From Riemerella anatipestifer (GTDB lineage: Bacteria; Bacteroidota; Bacteroidia; Flavobacteriales; Weeksellaceae): a DNA stretch of 64,000 nt. The translations under genes and the position numbers were made by a program. The stretch lies in assembly GCF_035666175.1 (NCBI RefSeq), contig NZ_CP142016.1, positions 1,736,001 to 1,800,000 on the forward strand, in the 5' to 3' direction. The notes under the pieces were generated by a model, which saw only the letters and a list, made by a program, of their open reading frames with translations, did not search any database and was not told where the DNA came from. Below, one piece after another: positions 26,554 through 36,352 of this stretch. Position 1 is the first letter of the stretch; each line of letters opens with the position of its first letter.

Positions 26554-27135
26554 TTATTTTATAGTCATTAGTTTAGCAACATACTTCCCGATAATATCAA
26601 ATTCAAGATTAACGAGGTCACCCGTTTTAATATGTTTTAGGTTGGTGTGTTCCCAAGTGTAAGGAATAATAGCTACAGAGAATTTTTTATCCATACTTTT
26701 AGCAACTGTTAGGCTAATGCCGTTAATGGTAATAGAACCTTGTGGAACAGTTACAAAATCAGAAATATAAGATATTGTAATGATGTGGCTTCCGTTAGTT
26801 TCTTCTATGGACTCTATGGCTCCTACTCCATCTACATGTCCTTGCACAATATGTCCGTCTAGCCTTCCGTTCATTATAGTGCATCGTTCTAGATTGATTA
26901 TGCTACCTTCTTGCCACTGGGAAAGATTGGTTTTTTCTAAAGTTTCATTGATGGCTGTTACGGTATAGAGGTTTTCATTGATGTCCACCACAGTTAGGCA
27001 GCAACCATTATGAGCAAGGCTTTGGTCTATTTTAAGTTCTTGCGTAAAGGGACAAGATAGAGTAAAGTGTATATTATTACCTTCTTTCCTTATTTTTTTA
27101 ACAATTCCCGTAGCCTCTATAATTCCTGTGAACAT
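26554..27135 (-). CDS. ribE: Riboflavin synthase
   Basis: The alpha-type riboflavin synthase that dismutates two 6,7-dimethyl-8-ribityllumazines. Both lumazine-binding repeats are visible: MFTGIIEATGIVK at the N-terminus with SLAHNGCCLTVVD, then HIVQGHVDGVGAI with GSITINGISLTV. The 193-residue length is normal. It heads a minus-strand operon with the sensor kinase and tRNA methyltransferase, divergent from pdxA. I see no FMN riboswitch upstream; only about 50 bases separate it from pdxA. Confidence 0.95.
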   Translation of the reverse strand: MFTGIIEATGIVKKIRKEGNNIHFTLSCPFTQELKIDQSLAHNGCCLTVVDINENLYTVTAINETLEKTNLSQWQEGSIINLERCTIMNGRLDGHIVQGHVDGVGAIESIEETNGSHIITISYISDFVTVPQGSITINGISLTVAKSMDKKFSVAIIPYTWEHTNLKHIKTGDLVNLEFDIIGKYVAKLMTIK

Positions 27136-27184
27136 ATTAAATAATTTATTAAATTTGTAACTTTAGAAAACAAAGATAAGTAAA

Positions 27185-28270
27185 ATGAGTGTAAAACATC
27201 ACAAACCTAGAGTAGGGATTTCCATAGGAGATTTTAACGGTATAGGTCCTGAAATTATTCTAAAAACATTAAAGGATAAATCTATTACCGATTTTTTTAC
27301 TCCTGTGATATTTGGTTCAGGGAAACTTTTTTCTTATCAAAAAAATATATTTAAAATTCAGACTAACTTTAATTATATCAATAAAGCCACAGAAGCGTCT
27401 GCTGGTAAAATTAATATTGTTAATCTTTGGAAAGATAATGTTAATGTAAATTTAGGAGAACCTACGGAGGAATCCACAAGAATGGCGATAGATTCTTTGG
27501 AAGCAGCTACAGAGGCTTTGAGGCAAGGAGAGATAGATGTTTTAGTAACAGCACCTATTAATAAAGACGAAATGCTAAAACATGGATTCAAGCATGCAGG
27601 GCATACAGGTTTTCTAGAAGAGAAATTTGGGAAGAAAGGATTGATGTTTTTAGTAACCGAAGATTTAAAAGTAGCCGTGGTAACGCATCATATCCCAATT
27701 TCGGAAGTGGCTCAAAACATTAGCAAAGAAAAGATAAAAAATCATCTAAATATATTAAATGCCACGTTGGTGGAAGATTTTTGTATTGCTAAACCAAAAA
27801 TAGCAGTTTTAGGGCTTAATCCACATGCTGGAGACGGTGGAGCGATAGGCAAAGAGGAGCAAGAAATTATCATTCCAGCAATAAAAGAGGCTTTTGATAA
27901 TGGTGTTTTGGCGTTCGGACCTTATCCTGCAGATAGTTTCTTCCAGCCACAGAAATATAAAGCTTTTGATGCTGTTTTAGCAATGTATCATGACCAAGGT
28001 TTGGCACCATTTAAAACTTTGGCGTATGAGGAGGGAGTAAATTATACAGCGGGTTTACCTTTTATAAGAACTTCTCCAGACCATGGAACAGCTTATGATA
28101 TAGCAGGAAAAAATATGGCTGATCATAGCTCTTTTGAGGAAGCGGTATTTACAGGGATAAAAATTTTCCAAAATAGGAGCGAATATCAATCTCTTATGGA
28201 GAATAGGCTGAAAGTTAAAAGAAGTGGGAATAATGGCGTAGACGAAGATTTGCCAGATGAAGATGTTTAA
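27185..28270 (+). CDS. pdxA: 4-hydroxythreonine-4-phosphate dehydrogenase
   Basis: PdxA oxidises 4-phosphohydroxy-L-threonine in pyridoxal phosphate synthesis. Signatures are GISIGDFNGIGPEI at the N-terminus, VTAPINKDEM, KHAGHTGFLEEKF with metal-binding His, GLNPHAGDGGAIGKEE, and AMYHDQGLAPFK; NYTAGLPFIRTSPDHGTAYDIAGK ends the core. The 361-residue length is slightly longer than usual owing to a charged C-terminal tail (KRSGNNGVDEDLPDEDV). A TAACTTTA box upstream could be its -7 element. Confidence 0.95.
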   Translation: MSVKHHKPRVGISIGDFNGIGPEIILKTLKDKSITDFFTPVIFGSGKLFSYQKNIFKIQTNFNYINKATEASAGKINIVNLWKDNVNVNLGEPTEESTRMAIDSLEAATEALRQGEIDVLVTAPINKDEMLKHGFKHAGHTGFLEEKFGKKGLMFLVTEDLKVAVVTHHIPISEVAQNISKEKIKNHLNILNATLVEDFCIAKPKIAVLGLNPHAGDGGAIGKEEQEIIIPAIKEAFDNGVLAFGPYPADSFFQPQKYKAFDAVLAMYHDQGLAPFKTLAYEEGVNYTAGLPFIRTSPDHGTAYDIAGKNMADHSSFEEAVFTGIKIFQNRSEYQSLMENRLKVKRSGNNGVDEDLPDEDV

Positions 28271-28317
28271 AAAATAGAGGAAAAGACATCGGTTCTGTTT
28301 AATTTGTAATGTAGATT

Positions 28318-28347
28318 TTGTTATATAAAAAAAAACACTTATTTTTG
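28318..28347 (+). promoter_or_regulatory. Promoter of the DUF177-rpmF operon
   Basis: TTG at 28318-28320, a 19-base spacer and TATTTTTG at 28340-28347, 13 bases before the ATG at 28360. It supports that ATG over the longer frame that starts at 28318. Confidence 0.65.
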
Positions 28348-28359
28348 CAGACCATTTTT

Positions 28360-28899
28360 ATGGATAAATTTAGAAAATATGATATTGTTTTCTCAGGCTT
28401 AAAAAATGGTAAACACCAGTTTGAGTTTGAGATAGATAAAGAGTTCTTTAGTTTATTTAATGCAGATGTAGATTTTAGTGAACCTAAGATTTTGGTAGAT
28501 GTTTTGTTGGAAAAGCATACCACTTTCTTAGAGTTTTGGGTGAAAGTATCAGGAGAAGTAACTTTGATTTGCGATATAAGTGGGAACGATTTTCCTTATG
28601 AAATAGAACATGAGCTCAAAGTTTTAGTGAAGTTTGGAGAAGAGTATGATGATAGTAACGAGGAAGTTATTACAATTCCTTCAAGTGATTATCATTTTAA
28701 TGTGGCTCAATTAGTTTACGAGGCGGTGATTTTATCTATTCCAATGAAGAAAGTTTCGCCGGAGGTAGAGGGGAATGAAGAGTATGAGGCTTTGTTAGAA
28801 AAGTATAGTCCTAAAGCCTTAGGTGAATTAGAGGAAGAAAAATCCAATGAAGATATAGACCCTAGATGGCAGGCATTGAGCAAGTTAAAAAATAAATAG
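28360..28899 (+). CDS. DUF177 (YceD) family protein
   Basis: A 179-residue protein starting MDKFRKYDIVFSGLKNGKH. The DUF177 family normally shows a VxGxVxLxCD-like segment, here VSGEVTLICDISGNDFPYEIEHELKV, and the acidic C-terminal part ends EKSNEDIDPRWQALSKLKNK with the DPRWxxL motif. It is encoded immediately before rpmF, the conserved yceD-rpmF pairing; the family has been linked to 23S rRNA processing, which I take as established for some members only. Confidence 0.88.
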   Translation: MDKFRKYDIVFSGLKNGKHQFEFEIDKEFFSLFNADVDFSEPKILVDVLLEKHTTFLEFWVKVSGEVTLICDISGNDFPYEIEHELKVLVKFGEEYDDSNEEVITIPSSDYHFNVAQLVYEAVILSIPMKKVSPEVEGNEEYEALLEKYSPKALGELEEEKSNEDIDPRWQALSKLKNK

Positions 28900-28944
28900 A
28901 GAAGAGAGTATTAACATAATATAGAAAAATAAAAAACAGTAATA

Positions 28945-29148
28945 ATGGCACATCCTAAGAGAAGACAGTCGTCAACCAGAAGAGATAAAAGAAGAACTCA
29001 CTACAAAGCAGTAGTTCCTCAGTTAGCTAAAGATGCTACTACAGGAGAGTTACATCTTTATCATAGAGCTCACTGGCACGAAGGAAAACTTTACTACAGA
29101 GGAAAGGTAGTAATGGAGAAAAATGTAGAAACTACAGAAGAAAACTAA
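28945..29148 (+). CDS. rpmF: Large ribosomal subunit protein bL32
   Basis: A 67-residue protein with [19 protein letters not shown], the hallmark bL32 N-terminus, and [16 protein letters not shown]. The zinc-binding cysteines present in some bL32 proteins are absent, as is usual in Bacteroidota. It lies 45 bases after the DUF177 gene and ends at a terminator, so the two form a complete operon. Confidence 0.96.
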   Translation: MAHPKRRQSSTRRDKRRTHYKAVVPQLAKDATTGELHLYHRAHWHEGKLYYRGKVVMEKNVETTEEN

Positions 29149-29177
29149 GCTACTGTAGTAGAAATTATTTTATGTAT

Positions 29178-29212
29178 AAAACCGCTCTTTTTTTTGGATT
29201 GAGTGGTTTTTG
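29178..29212 (+). terminator. rpmF terminator
   Basis: AAACCGCTC pairs with GAGTGGTTT (one G-U) around a T-rich loop and is followed by T. It overlaps the accB promoter. Confidence 0.6.
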
Positions 29213-29224
29213 TTATTATATTTG
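29194..29224 (+). promoter_or_regulatory. accB-accC promoter
   Basis: TTG at 29194-29196, a 20-base spacer and TATATTTG at 29217-29224, 18 bases before the accB ATG at 29243. It rules out the longer accB frame starting at 29210. Confidence 0.6.
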
Positions 29225-29242
29225 GGTGTTAAAAATTATCTT

Positions 29243-29734
29243 ATGGATTTAAAAGATTTACAAAACCTCATTAAGTTTGTTTCTAAGTCGGAAGTGGCTG
29301 AGGTTAAATACAAAACAAAGGATTACGAAATAAATATTAAAAATCCTGGCTCTAATGAGAATATAACTTATGTTCAGCAATCTTTACCACAATCTCCTGC
29401 AGTTTCGCCTGTGGCATCGCCAGTAGCTCCTGCGGCAGTATCTTCGTCATCTGCTCCTGTAGCTCAGGAGGGTAAAGCAGATGATGATAGTAAATATATC
29501 GCTATTAAATCACCAATGATAGGTACATTCTATAGAAAGCCATCGCCAGATAAAGATGTTTTTGTAAATGTAGGAGATTCTGTATCTGAAGGGAAGGTAG
29601 TTTGCGTTATAGAAGCTATGAAACTATTTAACCAAATAGAGAGTGAGGTAAGTGGTAAGATAGTTAAAATATTGGTAGATGATGCAACTCCTGTGGAGTA
29701 TGATCAGCCATTATTCCTTGTTGATCCGTCTTAA
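29243..29734 (+). CDS. accB: Acetyl-CoA carboxylase biotin carboxyl carrier protein
   Basis: 163 residues from MDLKDLQNLIKFVSKSEVAEV. A Pro/Ala/Ser-rich mobile linker occupies the middle (about 60-90), and the biotinyl domain contains EAMKLFNQIES, whose Lys is the biotin attachment site, preceded by KSPMIGTFYRKPSPD. It carries CO2 between AccC and the carboxyltransferase in the first step of fatty-acid synthesis. accC follows 85 bases downstream. Confidence 0.95.
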   Translation: MDLKDLQNLIKFVSKSEVAEVKYKTKDYEINIKNPGSNENITYVQQSLPQSPAVSPVASPVAPAAVSSSSAPVAQEGKADDDSKYIAIKSPMIGTFYRKPSPDKDVFVNVGDSVSEGKVVCVIEAMKLFNQIESEVSGKIVKILVDDATPVEYDQPLFLVDPS

Positions 29735-29819
29735 GTAGAGAAATTTTAAGTCAAAAAAGTGTTACAGTTTGCTCTGTTGATATGGGGTAATTTATTTTTA
29801 ATTTAAAGTTTCTTATAAA

Positions 29820-31175
29820 ATGTTTAAAAAAATATTAATAGCCAATCGTGGAGAGATTGCAATGAGGATTCTCCGTACTTGTAGGGAGATGGGGATAAAA
29901 ACTGTTGCAGTTTATTCTACAGCGGATAAAGATAGTCTGCATGTAAGATTTGCAGACGAAGCGGTTTGTATAGGACCTCCAACGAGTAAAGACTCTTATT
30001 TGAGTATACCTAATATACTTGCTGCAGCCGAGATTACCAATGCTGATGCTATCCACCCAGGATATGGGTTTTTGTCGGAAAACGCTAATTTTTCTAGAAT
30101 TTGTCAGAAAAATAATATCAAGTTCATAGGAGCTAGCCCAGAACAAATAGAAAAAATGGGGGACAAGGCTACTGCTAAAGCAACTATGAAGGCTGCGGGG
30201 ATACCTTGTGTGCCAGGTTCTGATGGTTTGATAGGTTCTTATGAAGAGGCTGCAAAAATTGCAGAAAAAATTGGTTATCCAGTGATGATAAAAGCAACTG
30301 CAGGAGGTGGAGGAAAGGGTATGCGTGCTGTTTGGAAAGCGGAGGATCTTAGAGATCACTGGGATTCCGCGGTGCAAGAGGCTGTTGCTGCTTTCGGTAA
30401 TGGAGGTATGTATATGGAAAAACTCATAGAAGAGCCTAGACATATTGAAATACAGATAGCTGGCGACCAATATGGTAAGGCTTGCCATCTTTCTGAAAGG
30501 GATTGTTCTATACAAAGGAGAAATCAAAAGTTAACAGAGGAAACTCCTTCTCCTTTTATGACTGAAGAACTTCGTGAAAAAATGGGAGAGGCCGCGGTAA
30601 AGGCTGCAGAATATATTGGTTATGAAGGAGTAGGTACGATAGAGTTCTTAGTAGATAAGCACAGGAATTTCTACTTTATGGAAATGAACACTCGTATCCA
30701 AGTAGAGCATCCTATTACAGAGCAGGTTATAGATTATGACCTTATTAGAGAACAAATTCTTCTAGCGGCAGGAACGCCTATATCTGGTGTAAATCATTAT
30801 CCTAAACTACACTCAATAGAATGTAGGATTAATGCGGAAGATCCTTATCAAGATTTTAGACCATCTCCGGGAAAAATTACTAGTCTTAATATTCCGGGAG
30901 GACACGGGATAAGAGTAGATACTCATGTTTACTCTGGTTATACCATACCATCTAATTATGATTCTATGATAGCTAAACTCATTACTACGGCTCAAACTAG
31001 AGAAGAAGCTATTGCTAAAATGAAGAGGGCTTTAGAAGAGTTTTATATAGAGGGAGTTAAAACTACGGTAGCCTTCCATAGGCAGTTGATGGATGATCCA
31101 GACTTTGTAGCAGGTAATTATACTACCAAGTTTATGGAAACCTTTAAAATGAATAAAGATTACGAAAATATGTAA
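29820..31175 (+). CDS. accC: Acetyl-CoA carboxylase, biotin carboxylase subunit
   Basis: A 451-residue ATP-grasp enzyme that carboxylates the biotin of AccB. It starts [21 protein letters not shown]; the ATP-grasp loop [11 protein letters not shown], the [13 protein letters not shown] motif and the active-site [12 protein letters not shown] are intact, followed by the C-terminal RINAEDP. It is the second gene of the accBC operon and ends at a hairpin terminator. The carboxyltransferase genes are not in the window. Confidence 0.96.
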   Translation: MFKKILIANRGEIAMRILRTCREMGIKTVAVYSTADKDSLHVRFADEAVCIGPPTSKDSYLSIPNILAAAEITNADAIHPGYGFLSENANFSRICQKNNIKFIGASPEQIEKMGDKATAKATMKAAGIPCVPGSDGLIGSYEEAAKIAEKIGYPVMIKATAGGGGKGMRAVWKAEDLRDHWDSAVQEAVAAFGNGGMYMEKLIEEPRHIEIQIAGDQYGKACHLSERDCSIQRRNQKLTEETPSPFMTEELREKMGEAAVKAAEYIGYEGVGTIEFLVDKHRNFYFMEMNTRIQVEHPITEQVIDYDLIREQILLAAGTPISGVNHYPKLHSIECRINAEDPYQDFRPSPGKITSLNIPGGHGIRVDTHVYSGYTIPSNYDSMIAKLITTAQTREEAIAKMKRALEEFYIEGVKTTVAFHRQLMDDPDFVAGNYTTKFMETFKMNKDYENM

Positions 31176-31184
31176 TGTGCTTAG

Positions 31185-31214
31185 CCCCTAGAAATAATTT
31201 TTTAGGGGTTTTTC
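31185..31214 (+). terminator. accC terminator
   Basis: CCCCTA (31185-31190) pairs with TAGGGG (31203-31208) and is followed by a T run, ten bases after accC. Confidence 0.8.
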
Positions 31215-31294
31215 ATAAAGAGTGGCAAAAGGGTGGTTTAAATAAAAAATCATTAAATTTGCCGATATACTTGTATTTATTTAAAAATAGTAAT

Positions 31295-32548
31295 ATGTCA
31301 AATAACAAAAATTTGAAAACAGCTCAGTATTTTATAGATTTGGAGGATCGTCATGGTGCCCATAACTATCATCCACTACCAGTAGTTTTAGACAGAGGAG
31401 AAGGTGTTTTGGTATGGGATGTAGAAGGAAAACAATATTATGATTTCCTTTCTGCTTATTCGGCAGTTAATCAAGGGCATTCTCATCCTAAAATTGTAAA
31501 TGCTTTGGTGGAACAGGCTAAGGTATTATCATTAACTTCTCGTGCGTTCTATAATTCTAAACTAGGGATTTATGAAGAGAAGATAACTAAACTTTTAGGT
31601 TTTGATAAAGTATTGCCTATGAACTCTGGTGCAGAAGCCGTAGAAACAGCTATAAAACTTGCGAGAAAATGGGCCTATGAAGTAAAAGGCGTTCAAGGTA
31701 ATAATGCTAAAATTATTGTTTGTGAGAATAATTTCCACGGAAGAACGACAACGATAGTTTCTTTTTCTAACGACCCTGATGCTCACAGTAATTATGGTCC
31801 ATTTACGCCAGGGTTTATAAGAATACCTTATGATGATTTAGATGCTTTACAAAAGGTGTTAGAAGAAGAAGCTGAAAATGTAGCTGGATTTTTGGTAGAG
31901 CCTATACAGGGTGAAGCTGGAGTATATGTACCTACAGAAGGTTTCTTGAAGAAAGCACAAGAACTTTGTAAAAAGCATAATGTTTTGTTTATTGCAGATG
32001 AAGTACAGACAGGTATTGCTAGAACGGGTAAGCTAATAGCGTGTCATCACGAAGAGGTGCAACCAGATATTTTAATTTTGGGTAAGGCGTTGTCTGGAGG
32101 AATGTATCCAGTATCTGCTGTTTTAGCGAATGATAGTATTATGAAGGTAATACACCCAGGGCAACATGGTTCTACCTTCGGAGGTAACCCTTTGGCGTGT
32201 GCTGTGGCAATAGCAGCTTTGGATGTAGTTCAGGAGGAGAAATTATCTGAAAGAGCAGAAAGATTGGGTAAAATATTCCGTGCGGAGATAGAAAAGATTA
32301 TAGCAAAAACAGATTTAATCTATAAGGTAAGAGGAAAAGGATTATTAAATGCTATTCTTATCAATGATAGCCAAGACAGTCCAACAGCATGGAATCTTTG
32401 TTTAGATTTAGCTAAAAATGGTCTTCTAGCGAAGCCTACACACGGTAATATTATCCGTTTAGCTCCACCTTTGGTAATTACAGAGGAGCAGCTAATGGAG
32501 TGTGTTGCTATTATAGAAAAAACGGTTTTGGAGTTTAAGAAAGCTTAA
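31295..32548 (+). CDS. rocD: Ornithine aminotransferase
   Basis: A 417-residue class III PLP aminotransferase that converts ornithine to glutamate-5-semialdehyde. I start it at [13 protein letters not shown] (31295); the longer frame overlaps accC and its terminator. Motifs are [42 protein letters not shown] and [16 protein letters not shown] with the PLP Lys, then [14 protein letters not shown]. The first glycosyltransferase gene begins directly after its stop codon without a gap, although the pathways are unrelated. Confidence 0.93.
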   Translation: MSNNKNLKTAQYFIDLEDRHGAHNYHPLPVVLDRGEGVLVWDVEGKQYYDFLSAYSAVNQGHSHPKIVNALVEQAKVLSLTSRAFYNSKLGIYEEKITKLLGFDKVLPMNSGAEAVETAIKLARKWAYEVKGVQGNNAKIIVCENNFHGRTTTIVSFSNDPDAHSNYGPFTPGFIRIPYDDLDALQKVLEEEAENVAGFLVEPIQGEAGVYVPTEGFLKKAQELCKKHNVLFIADEVQTGIARTGKLIACHHEEVQPDILILGKALSGGMYPVSAVLANDSIMKVIHPGQHGSTFGGNPLACAVAIAALDVVQEEKLSERAERLGKIFRAEIEKIIAKTDLIYKVRGKGLLNAILINDSQDSPTAWNLCLDLAKNGLLAKPTHGNIIRLAPPLVITEEQLMECVAIIEKTVLEFKKA

Positions 32549-33364
32549 ATGGTAACCATTATCATACCTATCTATAAAGAGAAACCTACAGCACTTGAAG
32601 TGGTTTCTATTGAGCAAACCTTTAAGGTTTTAGATGGGTATGATATTGCTTTTGTCTGCCCCAAAACACTTGATATTTCTTACTATAGGAAACATTATCC
32701 AAAAGCACGATTTAAGTGTTTTGCAAAATGTTATTTTGATGGTATTTATGGGTACAATCAGTTGATGTTGAGTGAGGATTTTTATCAATCTTTTAAAACG
32801 AAATATATTCTTATTTGTCAGCCCGATGCTTTTTTGTTTAAAAATGATTTGGAAAGCTGGTTATTGGAGGACTATGATTATGTTGGAGCTCCATGGTTAA
32901 GGAGTTCAGACCATATACCTATTCCCCAAAAAATGTGGGATTTTGGATTGTCATTTCTAAAACAAATTATCAATTATAAAGGAAATGGTAAATGGCAAAA
33001 GAATAAATCGTTGTTGTACAATCAAGTAGGTAATGGAGGTCTTTCATTAAGGAAAAGAGAAAAGTGTATTGAGGTGCTTAAGCAGCTTTCGGAGGTTGTC
33101 TCTATTTATCTTAAACCGAGCAATCAATCTTCTTTTTATGCTGAAGATGTTTTTTTTAGCATTGAACCTCAACGAAATGGACTTTCGTTCCGTAAGCCAG
33201 ACTATAAAAAAGCGTGTGAGTTTGCAATTGAAAATAAGCAAGAAAAAGCCTTTGTTTTGAATGGAGGAATGTTGCCTTTTGGATGCCATTGTTGGGATAA
33301 GGAACTAGACTTTTGGAAGGAGCATATAGAGCAGCAAGGGTATAAATTAGAACAATATGAGTAG
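32549..33364 (+). CDS. DUF5672 glycosyltransferase-like protein
   Basis: A 271-residue protein. The N-terminal MVTIIIPIYKEKPTALEVVSI, YILICQPDAFLFKNDL with a D-x-F site, YVGAPWL and VGNGGLSLRKRE are typical of the DUF5672 family, which resembles GT-A glycosyltransferases; FYAEDVFFS would supply the base. It probably adds a sugar to LPS or another surface glycan. ATG abuts the rocD stop and its own end overlaps the next gene by eight bases, so the four plus-strand sugar genes are one unit. Confidence 0.78.
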   Translation: MVTIIIPIYKEKPTALEVVSIEQTFKVLDGYDIAFVCPKTLDISYYRKHYPKARFKCFAKCYFDGIYGYNQLMLSEDFYQSFKTKYILICQPDAFLFKNDLESWLLEDYDYVGAPWLRSSDHIPIPQKMWDFGLSFLKQIINYKGNGKWQKNKSLLYNQVGNGGLSLRKREKCIEVLKQLSEVVSIYLKPSNQSSFYAEDVFFSIEPQRNGLSFRKPDYKKACEFAIENKQEKAFVLNGGMLPFGCHCWDKELDFWKEHIEQQGYKLEQYE

Positions 33365-34349
33365 GGATTTTAAAGGGAAAAGCATTATTTTGGGAATTCC
33401 TAATCATTTTGGTTTGCCAGAATGTTTTAGAAAAAACTTAGAATACTTAGGTTTTAAAGTCTATTTGTTGCCTTATGATATGAATGCAAAATCTCAACTT
33501 ATATGGCAGGACTACCTTATACACGGAGCTAAGAAAATTTTTCTTAACAACCGAGTCTATAAAGCAGAAAAACTTGCAGAAATTCAGGAAGCTAATCAAT
33601 TGAAATTTATTGAAAAACTAGGCAGTGTTGATTATGCATTGGTTGTTCGTCCTGATTTATTTTCTAGGAAGGTATTACAAAGTGTAAAAGAGAAATCAGA
33701 TTTTTCCGTTGGTTATCAGTGGGATGGTATGAGTAGATTTCCTTTGGCAAGTACTAGAATTTCTCACTTTGATAAATTTTATGTATTTGATAAGGAAGAT
33801 ACAAAGCGCTTTCCCAATACCTATCATACCACTAATTTTTATTTTGATTATATATCTCAACGAGTTGATATAAAGCAAGATGTGTTTTTTGTGGGAACTT
33901 TTATGAAAGATAGAATGGAGATGTTAGTTAGTCTATCGGAGTTGTTGAAGTCGTTCGGATTGTCTTTGAATATGACTGTAGTATATGGAAATGAAAGTAA
34001 AATAAAACCATACAAAAATACACCTATTCAGTTTCGAAAAACGGGAAATTCGTTTGAAACTTCTATGTTGGAGAGTATGGCCTCCAATATTCTAATTGAT
34101 GTTGAAAACACAATACATAAAGGCCTATCATTTCGTTGTTTTGAGGCGGTAGGGTTTTCGAAAAAGCTAATTACTAACAATAGATTAGTTAAAAATTATG
34201 ATTTTTATGATGAAAATAATATTTTTGTTGTGGAATCGGATTGTAGTCAAGTGGATTTTGAGCGATTTATTAATAAATCGTATAAATCTCAACATGATAT
34301 TGCCTCTAAGTATAGTTTTTCGTATTGGTTTTCTAAGTTGTTTTGTTAA
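33357..34349 (+). CDS. Glycosyltransferase-like protein, tandem paralogue 1
   Basis: A 330-residue protein with a GT-B-like layout: an N-terminal GKSIILGIPNHFGLPECFRKNLEYLGF and a C-terminal nucleotide-sugar-like region, LIDVENTIHKGLSFRCFEAVGFSKKLITNN followed by YDFYDENN. The next gene has the matching segment LLDLAQDNQAGLSFRPFEALGLQKKMITDN and YDFYSPEN, so the two are tandem paralogues, apparently from a duplication. I infer transfer of related sugars to the same glycan. The precise family number cannot be given by eye; it resembles CgeB-like LPS proteins. Confidence 0.7.
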   Translation: MSRDFKGKSIILGIPNHFGLPECFRKNLEYLGFKVYLLPYDMNAKSQLIWQDYLIHGAKKIFLNNRVYKAEKLAEIQEANQLKFIEKLGSVDYALVVRPDLFSRKVLQSVKEKSDFSVGYQWDGMSRFPLASTRISHFDKFYVFDKEDTKRFPNTYHTTNFYFDYISQRVDIKQDVFFVGTFMKDRMEMLVSLSELLKSFGLSLNMTVVYGNESKIKPYKNTPIQFRKTGNSFETSMLESMASNILIDVENTIHKGLSFRCFEAVGFSKKLITNNRLVKNYDFYDENNIFVVESDCSQVDFERFINKSYKSQHDIASKYSFSYWFSKLFC

Positions 34350-34352
34350 AAG

Positions 34353-35315
34353 ATGAAGAAAATTCTTTTTATCGCTCCAGATTATTATGGATTTAATGAA
34401 GTGGTGTATGATGGGCTGAAGAAATATAGTAATGCCGAGGTTACTCATGTTGTGAGTGCTTATACACAACGATATAAGTATAAGCACATTGGTGAGCGTA
34501 TTCAAAATCTATTTATGAAAACATTTTTAGGAAGAAATCTTAAAGATGAAAGGCAATATGGAGAATTAAAAGAAGTAGCTCATAATTCAGATTTTTTTGA
34601 TCAAATAATCATAAATCGTCCAGATGTTTTGTCTCCAGATGATTTAATTCGGCTAAAATCTAAAACGAATATGTTGAAGGCTTTCTTTTGGGATAGTATA
34701 GAGAAAATTCCTAGTCAAAGAGATAGTATTGCTTATTTCGATAAATGTTTTAGTTTTGATTCTTTGGATTGCGAAAAGTATGGTTTTGAGAAGAATACTA
34801 ATTTTTTCTTTGCTCCTACAATGCCTAATCAAGATATTATTTATGATGTGTTATTTTTAGGAACACAAGATGGTAGGATTGATAAGCTTGTGAAAATTTT
34901 GGAACATTTAAATCGTATAGGATACCATTCAAGGGCTCTTTTGTACAATCATTATTCCAGCGAAGAATCAGAATATTCCAAGAGTCCTTTTATTACAATC
35001 ACTAATAAATTAATTCCCTTTTCTCAATCTTATAAAATTAGTAGTCAATCTCGTATTTTGCTGGATTTGGCACAGGATAACCAGGCGGGATTGTCTTTCA
35101 GGCCTTTTGAGGCTTTGGGGCTCCAGAAAAAAATGATTACAGATAATCCCAATATTTTAAATTATGATTTTTATTCTCCAGAGAATATTTGTTTGATTGA
35201 TCCTGAAAATATTAAAATTTCGGAAGCCTTTTTTAGCAAACCTTATAATCCGTTAGATACGGCTATTTTGGGTAAATATTCATTGGAGCATTGGATTCAT
35301 AACATAATTAAGTAA
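34353..35315 (+). CDS. Glycosyltransferase-like protein, tandem paralogue 2
   Basis: A 320-residue protein starting MKKILFIAPDYYGFNEVVYDGLKKY and ending with the acceptor-type region described for its upstream paralogue. It begins three bases after the previous stop and ends two bases before the next start. Conserved pairs with paralogue 1 include the AFFWDS/GYQWDG region and the FDKCFSFDS/FDKFYVFDK strand. It has no signal peptide or membrane helix, so it is cytoplasmic or peripheral. Confidence 0.7.
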   Translation: MKKILFIAPDYYGFNEVVYDGLKKYSNAEVTHVVSAYTQRYKYKHIGERIQNLFMKTFLGRNLKDERQYGELKEVAHNSDFFDQIIINRPDVLSPDDLIRLKSKTNMLKAFFWDSIEKIPSQRDSIAYFDKCFSFDSLDCEKYGFEKNTNFFFAPTMPNQDIIYDVLFLGTQDGRIDKLVKILEHLNRIGYHSRALLYNHYSSEESEYSKSPFITITNKLIPFSQSYKISSQSRILLDLAQDNQAGLSFRPFEALGLQKKMITDNPNILNYDFYSPENICLIDPENIKISEAFFSKPYNPLDTAILGKYSLEHWIHNIIK

Positions 35316-35317
35316 TA

Positions 35318-36352
35318 ATGAGGAAAATCTATTTTTTTTGTCCGTCAAATACAAATCCAACAGGAGGAGTGAAGCAGATTTACCGTCAGGTGGATAATTT
35401 AAATCGTTTAGGCTATTTGGCTGTATTATTATTAAAGAAGCGTAGTTCAAATAAAAATAAATGGTATTCTACTGAAAAAATAGCATATAACTACGATATT
35501 TTTTGTAAAGTATTAAGTAAACTCGGAAATAAAAAGAAGACACTTTTTGATAGTCTGAAACGAAAAATAAGAAGAATAAAAGATACGGTTGTAGAAAAAG
35601 ATGGCATAATTGTTATGCCTGAAATTTATGGAAGCCAAATACATAAGTCGTTGGAGGGAAGGAAGTATGTTATTTTTAATCAAAATTGTTATTATACATT
35701 TCAGCATTATAATTTTAGGTATAGTGTAGATAATCCTTATCTTAGCAAAGATTGTTTGGGGGTAATTGTAGCCTCAGATGATGCTTATAAATACTTGAGG
35801 TATGTTTTCCCTAGTATAAATATTCAGAAGATTACATTGGGAATAGATAAAACAAATTTTTATTATTCAGAAAATAAGGCAAAAAAAATTTGCTATATGC
35901 CACGTAAATTGAAAGAAGATTCAGAGCAAGTGATTTTAATCTTAAAAGCTAAGTCTTTGATAGAAGGGTGGGAACTGTGTGCTTTAGATAATATGAGTGA
36001 AGAAGAAGTCGCAAGAAATTTGAGAGAAGCGGTATTGTTTTTATCATTTAATCATAGAGAAGGTTTTGGTCTTCCACCCGTAGAAGCAATGGCGTGTGGA
36101 TGTTATGTGATAGGTTACAAAGGGCAGGCAGGAAGAGAATATTTTAATACTGAATTTTCTGAGCCAGTAGCAGATGGTGATATTATTCAATTTGTACAGT
36201 CTATTGAAAGGGCTATTCAAGATTATGACAGGTGCCCGTCAGAGATTTTAAACAAAGGAAAGAGGGCTTCGGAGTATGTTTTGGAAAAATATAGTATGGA
36301 AAATGAGTTTGAAACCACTAAAAAAGCGTGGGAAAACTTATTAGTTCCTTGA
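35318..36352 (+). CDS. Glycosyltransferase family 4/1 protein
   Basis: A 344-residue GT-B glycosyltransferase. The N-terminus NTNPTGGVKQIYRQVDNLNRLGY is a typical donor-site glycine loop, and the C-terminal FNHREGFGLPPVEAMACGCYVIGYKGQAGREYF carries the E-x7-E motif of the GT4 group. It is the last of the four plus-strand sugar genes; its stop codon meets the stop of the convergent GT90 gene with no gap. Donor and acceptor are unknown. Confidence 0.82.
   Translation: MRKIYFFCPSNTNPTGGVKQIYRQVDNLNRLGYLAVLLLKKRSSNKNKWYSTEKIAYNYDIFCKVLSKLGNKKKTLFDSLKRKIRRIKDTVVEKDGIIVMPEIYGSQIHKSLEGRKYVIFNQNCYYTFQHYNFRYSVDNPYLSKDCLGVIVASDDAYKYLRYVFPSINIQKITLGIDKTNFYYSENKAKKICYMPRKLKEDSEQVILILKAKSLIEGWELCALDNMSEEEVARNLREAVLFLSFNHREGFGLPPVEAMACGCYVIGYKGQAGREYFNTEFSEPVADGDIIQFVQSIERAIQDYDRCPSEILNKGKRASEYVLEKYSMENEFETTKKAWENLLVP

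Noticed and set aside
29835-30527. 230-codon minus-strand ORF opposite accC
   Set aside because: It is the antisense shadow of a well-conserved gene, with Cys/Ser/Ile-rich translation and no motif.
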